Assembly (NCBI GenBank): GCA_964498785.1
Contig: CAZCJL010000020.1
Location: forward strand, 7,014 to 71,013
Source of the DNA: Mariaggregatimicrobium sp964498785
Lineage (GTDB): Bacteria > Zhuqueibacterota > Zhuqueibacteria > Thermofontimicrobiales > Thiofontviventaceae
Reading direction: 5' to 3'
Length of the DNA stretch: 64,000 nt
Under the pieces are notes generated by a model that saw only the letters and a program-made list of their open reading frames with translations, did not search any database and was not told the origin of the DNA. This document shows, in pieces, positions 63,614 to 64,000 of this stretch (the stretch's first letter is position 1; the number at the start of each line of letters is the position of its first letter). The position numbers and the translations under genes were made by a program.

Positions 63614-64000
63614 ATTAGACTTAAATAACGTTAACACATAATATAACCATTGTAATTAATTTCTTTTCTCAATATTTCTCGTTAGAATCTTTTTATACTT
63701 TTCATATTTTCTACTTGACTTTCTCCTCCCTCCTTTCTATATTCACCGAACTTATATTCACGCACCAAATATGTTTCAATAACAAAATATCACATAATAT
63801 ATAGCATTCACAATTAAGCCTCCAAAATGACTGCTAAGGAATTGTTATTAAAAAGAACAATGCATAAAAATCTAAAATAAATATGCAATCTAATTATAAC
63901 TAACTATTTTATTAGTAGTTGGAGTGCGTATATTGTATCCATTCACTAATTGATGGTGTGCATCAAAGCTTTCGGATTCTCTTTAAATTTATTGATTAAG

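Larger units (their letters stand above)
62244..64000. other. Long AT-rich non-coding region
   Basis: About 1.75 kb without a credible gene on either strand; the only frames are short and low-complexity. It contains decayed repeats at 62415-62433, 62705-62740, 63316-63376 and 63588-63613 (see repeat entries), and no rRNA, tRNA or mobile-element feature that I can recognise. The repeat content suggests an eroded intergenic region. Confidence 0.6.

Overview
The window reads as chromosomal DNA of a low-GC, Gram-negative, respiring bacterium. Outer-membrane signs are an Omp85-type barrel, several lipoprotein signal peptides and a TonB-like protein. A complete 14-subunit complex I (nuoA-N) shows a respiratory chain. 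The mix of gene families (stand-alone RRM protein, NTT-type nucleotide transporters with HEAT repeats, TreS-maltokinase, DUF6125) would fit an FCB or Calditrichota-like lineage. That placement is an inference from gene content; no rRNA or tRNA gene is visible.

Layout. 1-7.7 kb (+): a TPR protein, then a tight operon of a TonB-like protein and five secreted proteins of unknown function, including two paralogous pairs. 8.0-15.6 kb (+): a small RRM RNA-binding protein with its own promoter, a sodium:solute symporter, and a MalEFG-type sugar ABC transporter without an ATPase. An AbiE-like antitoxin/nucleotidyltransferase pair sits between the two permease genes, and DUF1460 amidase-like and DUF6125 genes follow. 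A 3'-truncated class V aminotransferase lies on the other strand. 16.7-25.6 kb (+): an Omp85-like barrel, a lipoprotein with a kinase-like residue set, a lipoprotein metallophosphoesterase, two nucleotide (ATP/ADP-type) transporters, the second fused to HEAT repeats, and a cyclic-nucleotide-binding-like protein. A separately promoted response regulator follows. A bidirectional terminator separates this from nuoN-A (26.3-40.3 kb, -), which has a near-consensus sigma70-type promoter.

40.7-53.2 kb (-): a sugar or polyol catabolic locus under a GntR/UTRA regulator. It encodes E1 alpha and beta and E2 of a 2-oxoacid dehydrogenase complex, an MFS transporter, a class II aldolase, a CbbY-like phosphatase, a transaldolase-like enzyme, a PfkB kinase, two TIM-barrel isomerases and a Gfo/Idh/MocA oxidoreductase. 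53.4-61.4 kb (-): trehalose/maltodextrin genes treS-maltokinase, treZ, a treY that has lost its middle and is frameshifted, and malQ. 61.5-62.2 kb (-): a coiled-coil lipoprotein. The last 1.75 kb is AT-rich and non-coding, with short decayed repeats.

Most notable: (a) the 16.7-25.6 kb directon, where an extracytoplasmic kinase-like lipoprotein, a phosphatase and nucleotide transporters are adjacent and could form a phosphotransfer system outside the cytoplasm (hypothesis); (b) the TonB-like operon of unknown secreted proteins; (c) the GntR-controlled sugar locus, which resembles inositol-type pathways in enzyme classes but lacks the usual hydrolase and isomerase and carries a 2-oxoacid dehydrogenase instead; (d) the toxin-antitoxin-like pair embedded in an ABC transporter operon.
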